From Syngnathus acus (lineage: Eukaryota; Chordata; Actinopteri; Syngnathiformes; Syngnathidae): a DNA stretch of 64,000 nucleotides. Every line of letters starts with the position of its first letter. The first letter of the stretch is position 1. Position numbers and translations under genes: made by a program. The DNA lies in the NCBI RefSeq assembly GCF_901709675.1, contig NC_051087.1:3526001-3590000 (forward strand), read 5' to 3'. The notes below the pieces were generated by a model. The model saw only the letters and a list, made by a program, of their open reading frames with translations, did no database searches and had not been told where the DNA came from. Of the stretch, positions 63,841 to 64,000 are shown one piece after another.

Positions 63841-64000
63841 CTACAAAACACAAGCACAAGCCGAGCAGAGAAGTGCTGAGGTGAACGGCAACGGAGATTT
63901 GCAATCTCACATCAAAGTGAAAGAAGACTGTCGTTTTCATTTTGTCCAAAACAACAAAATAGGAAAAAGGACTTGGTGCATCCTCACTGTGTAATTCCCA

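Overview
The window looks like chromosomal DNA of a teleost fish. It carries vertebrate intron-exon genes with short introns and GT/AG borders, long GT/CA microsatellites, and several fish-type interspersed repeats. The predicted proteins read as fish versions of MICALL2, acid alpha-glucosidase (GAA) and CASKIN1. I cannot name the species from sequence alone. Exon coordinates were derived by hand from splice signals and from phase consistency across each whole gene.

Layout. Positions 1-27512 hold no convincing gene. The stretch has microsatellites, a few non-autonomous transposons and several TAATTA-rich blocks that look like constrained regulatory DNA. In human, MICALL2 lies next to UNCX across a gene desert, with the MICALL2 3' end facing it. 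The same orientation here suggests that this stretch belongs to an uncx-type regulatory landscape. Positions 27513-34047 (minus) hold micall2, with 15 coding exons, a 10-copy 69-bp coding minisatellite and an apparently half-lost LIM domain. Positions 36002-39086 (plus) hold a five-exon gene that I do not recognise. It encodes a secreted or GPI-anchored protein of three exon-encoded Ig-like modules, and it is enclosed by inverted repeats of about 250-280 bp. Positions 42524-48019 (minus) hold a complete 20-exon gaa encoding about 953 residues. Positions 50734-53721 (minus) hold a C2H2 zinc-finger gene with 9 + 6 fingers. Positions 56571-63840 (minus) hold the 3' fourteen coding exons of caskin1; its ankyrin-repeat exons lie beyond the right edge.

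How the genes relate. They do not form an operon or a pathway. micall2 (Rab/EHD-dependent membrane recycling and actin), gaa (lysosomal glycogen breakdown), the zinc-finger gene (nuclear) and caskin1 (synaptic scaffold) are independent loci. The least ordinary object is the Ig-like gene at 36-39 kb. Its modules lack the canonical B- and F-strand cysteines and each carries an N-terminal cysteine pair instead. The three modules were made by duplication of exons together with their flanking introns, and the locus sits inside an inverted repeat between two well-known genes.
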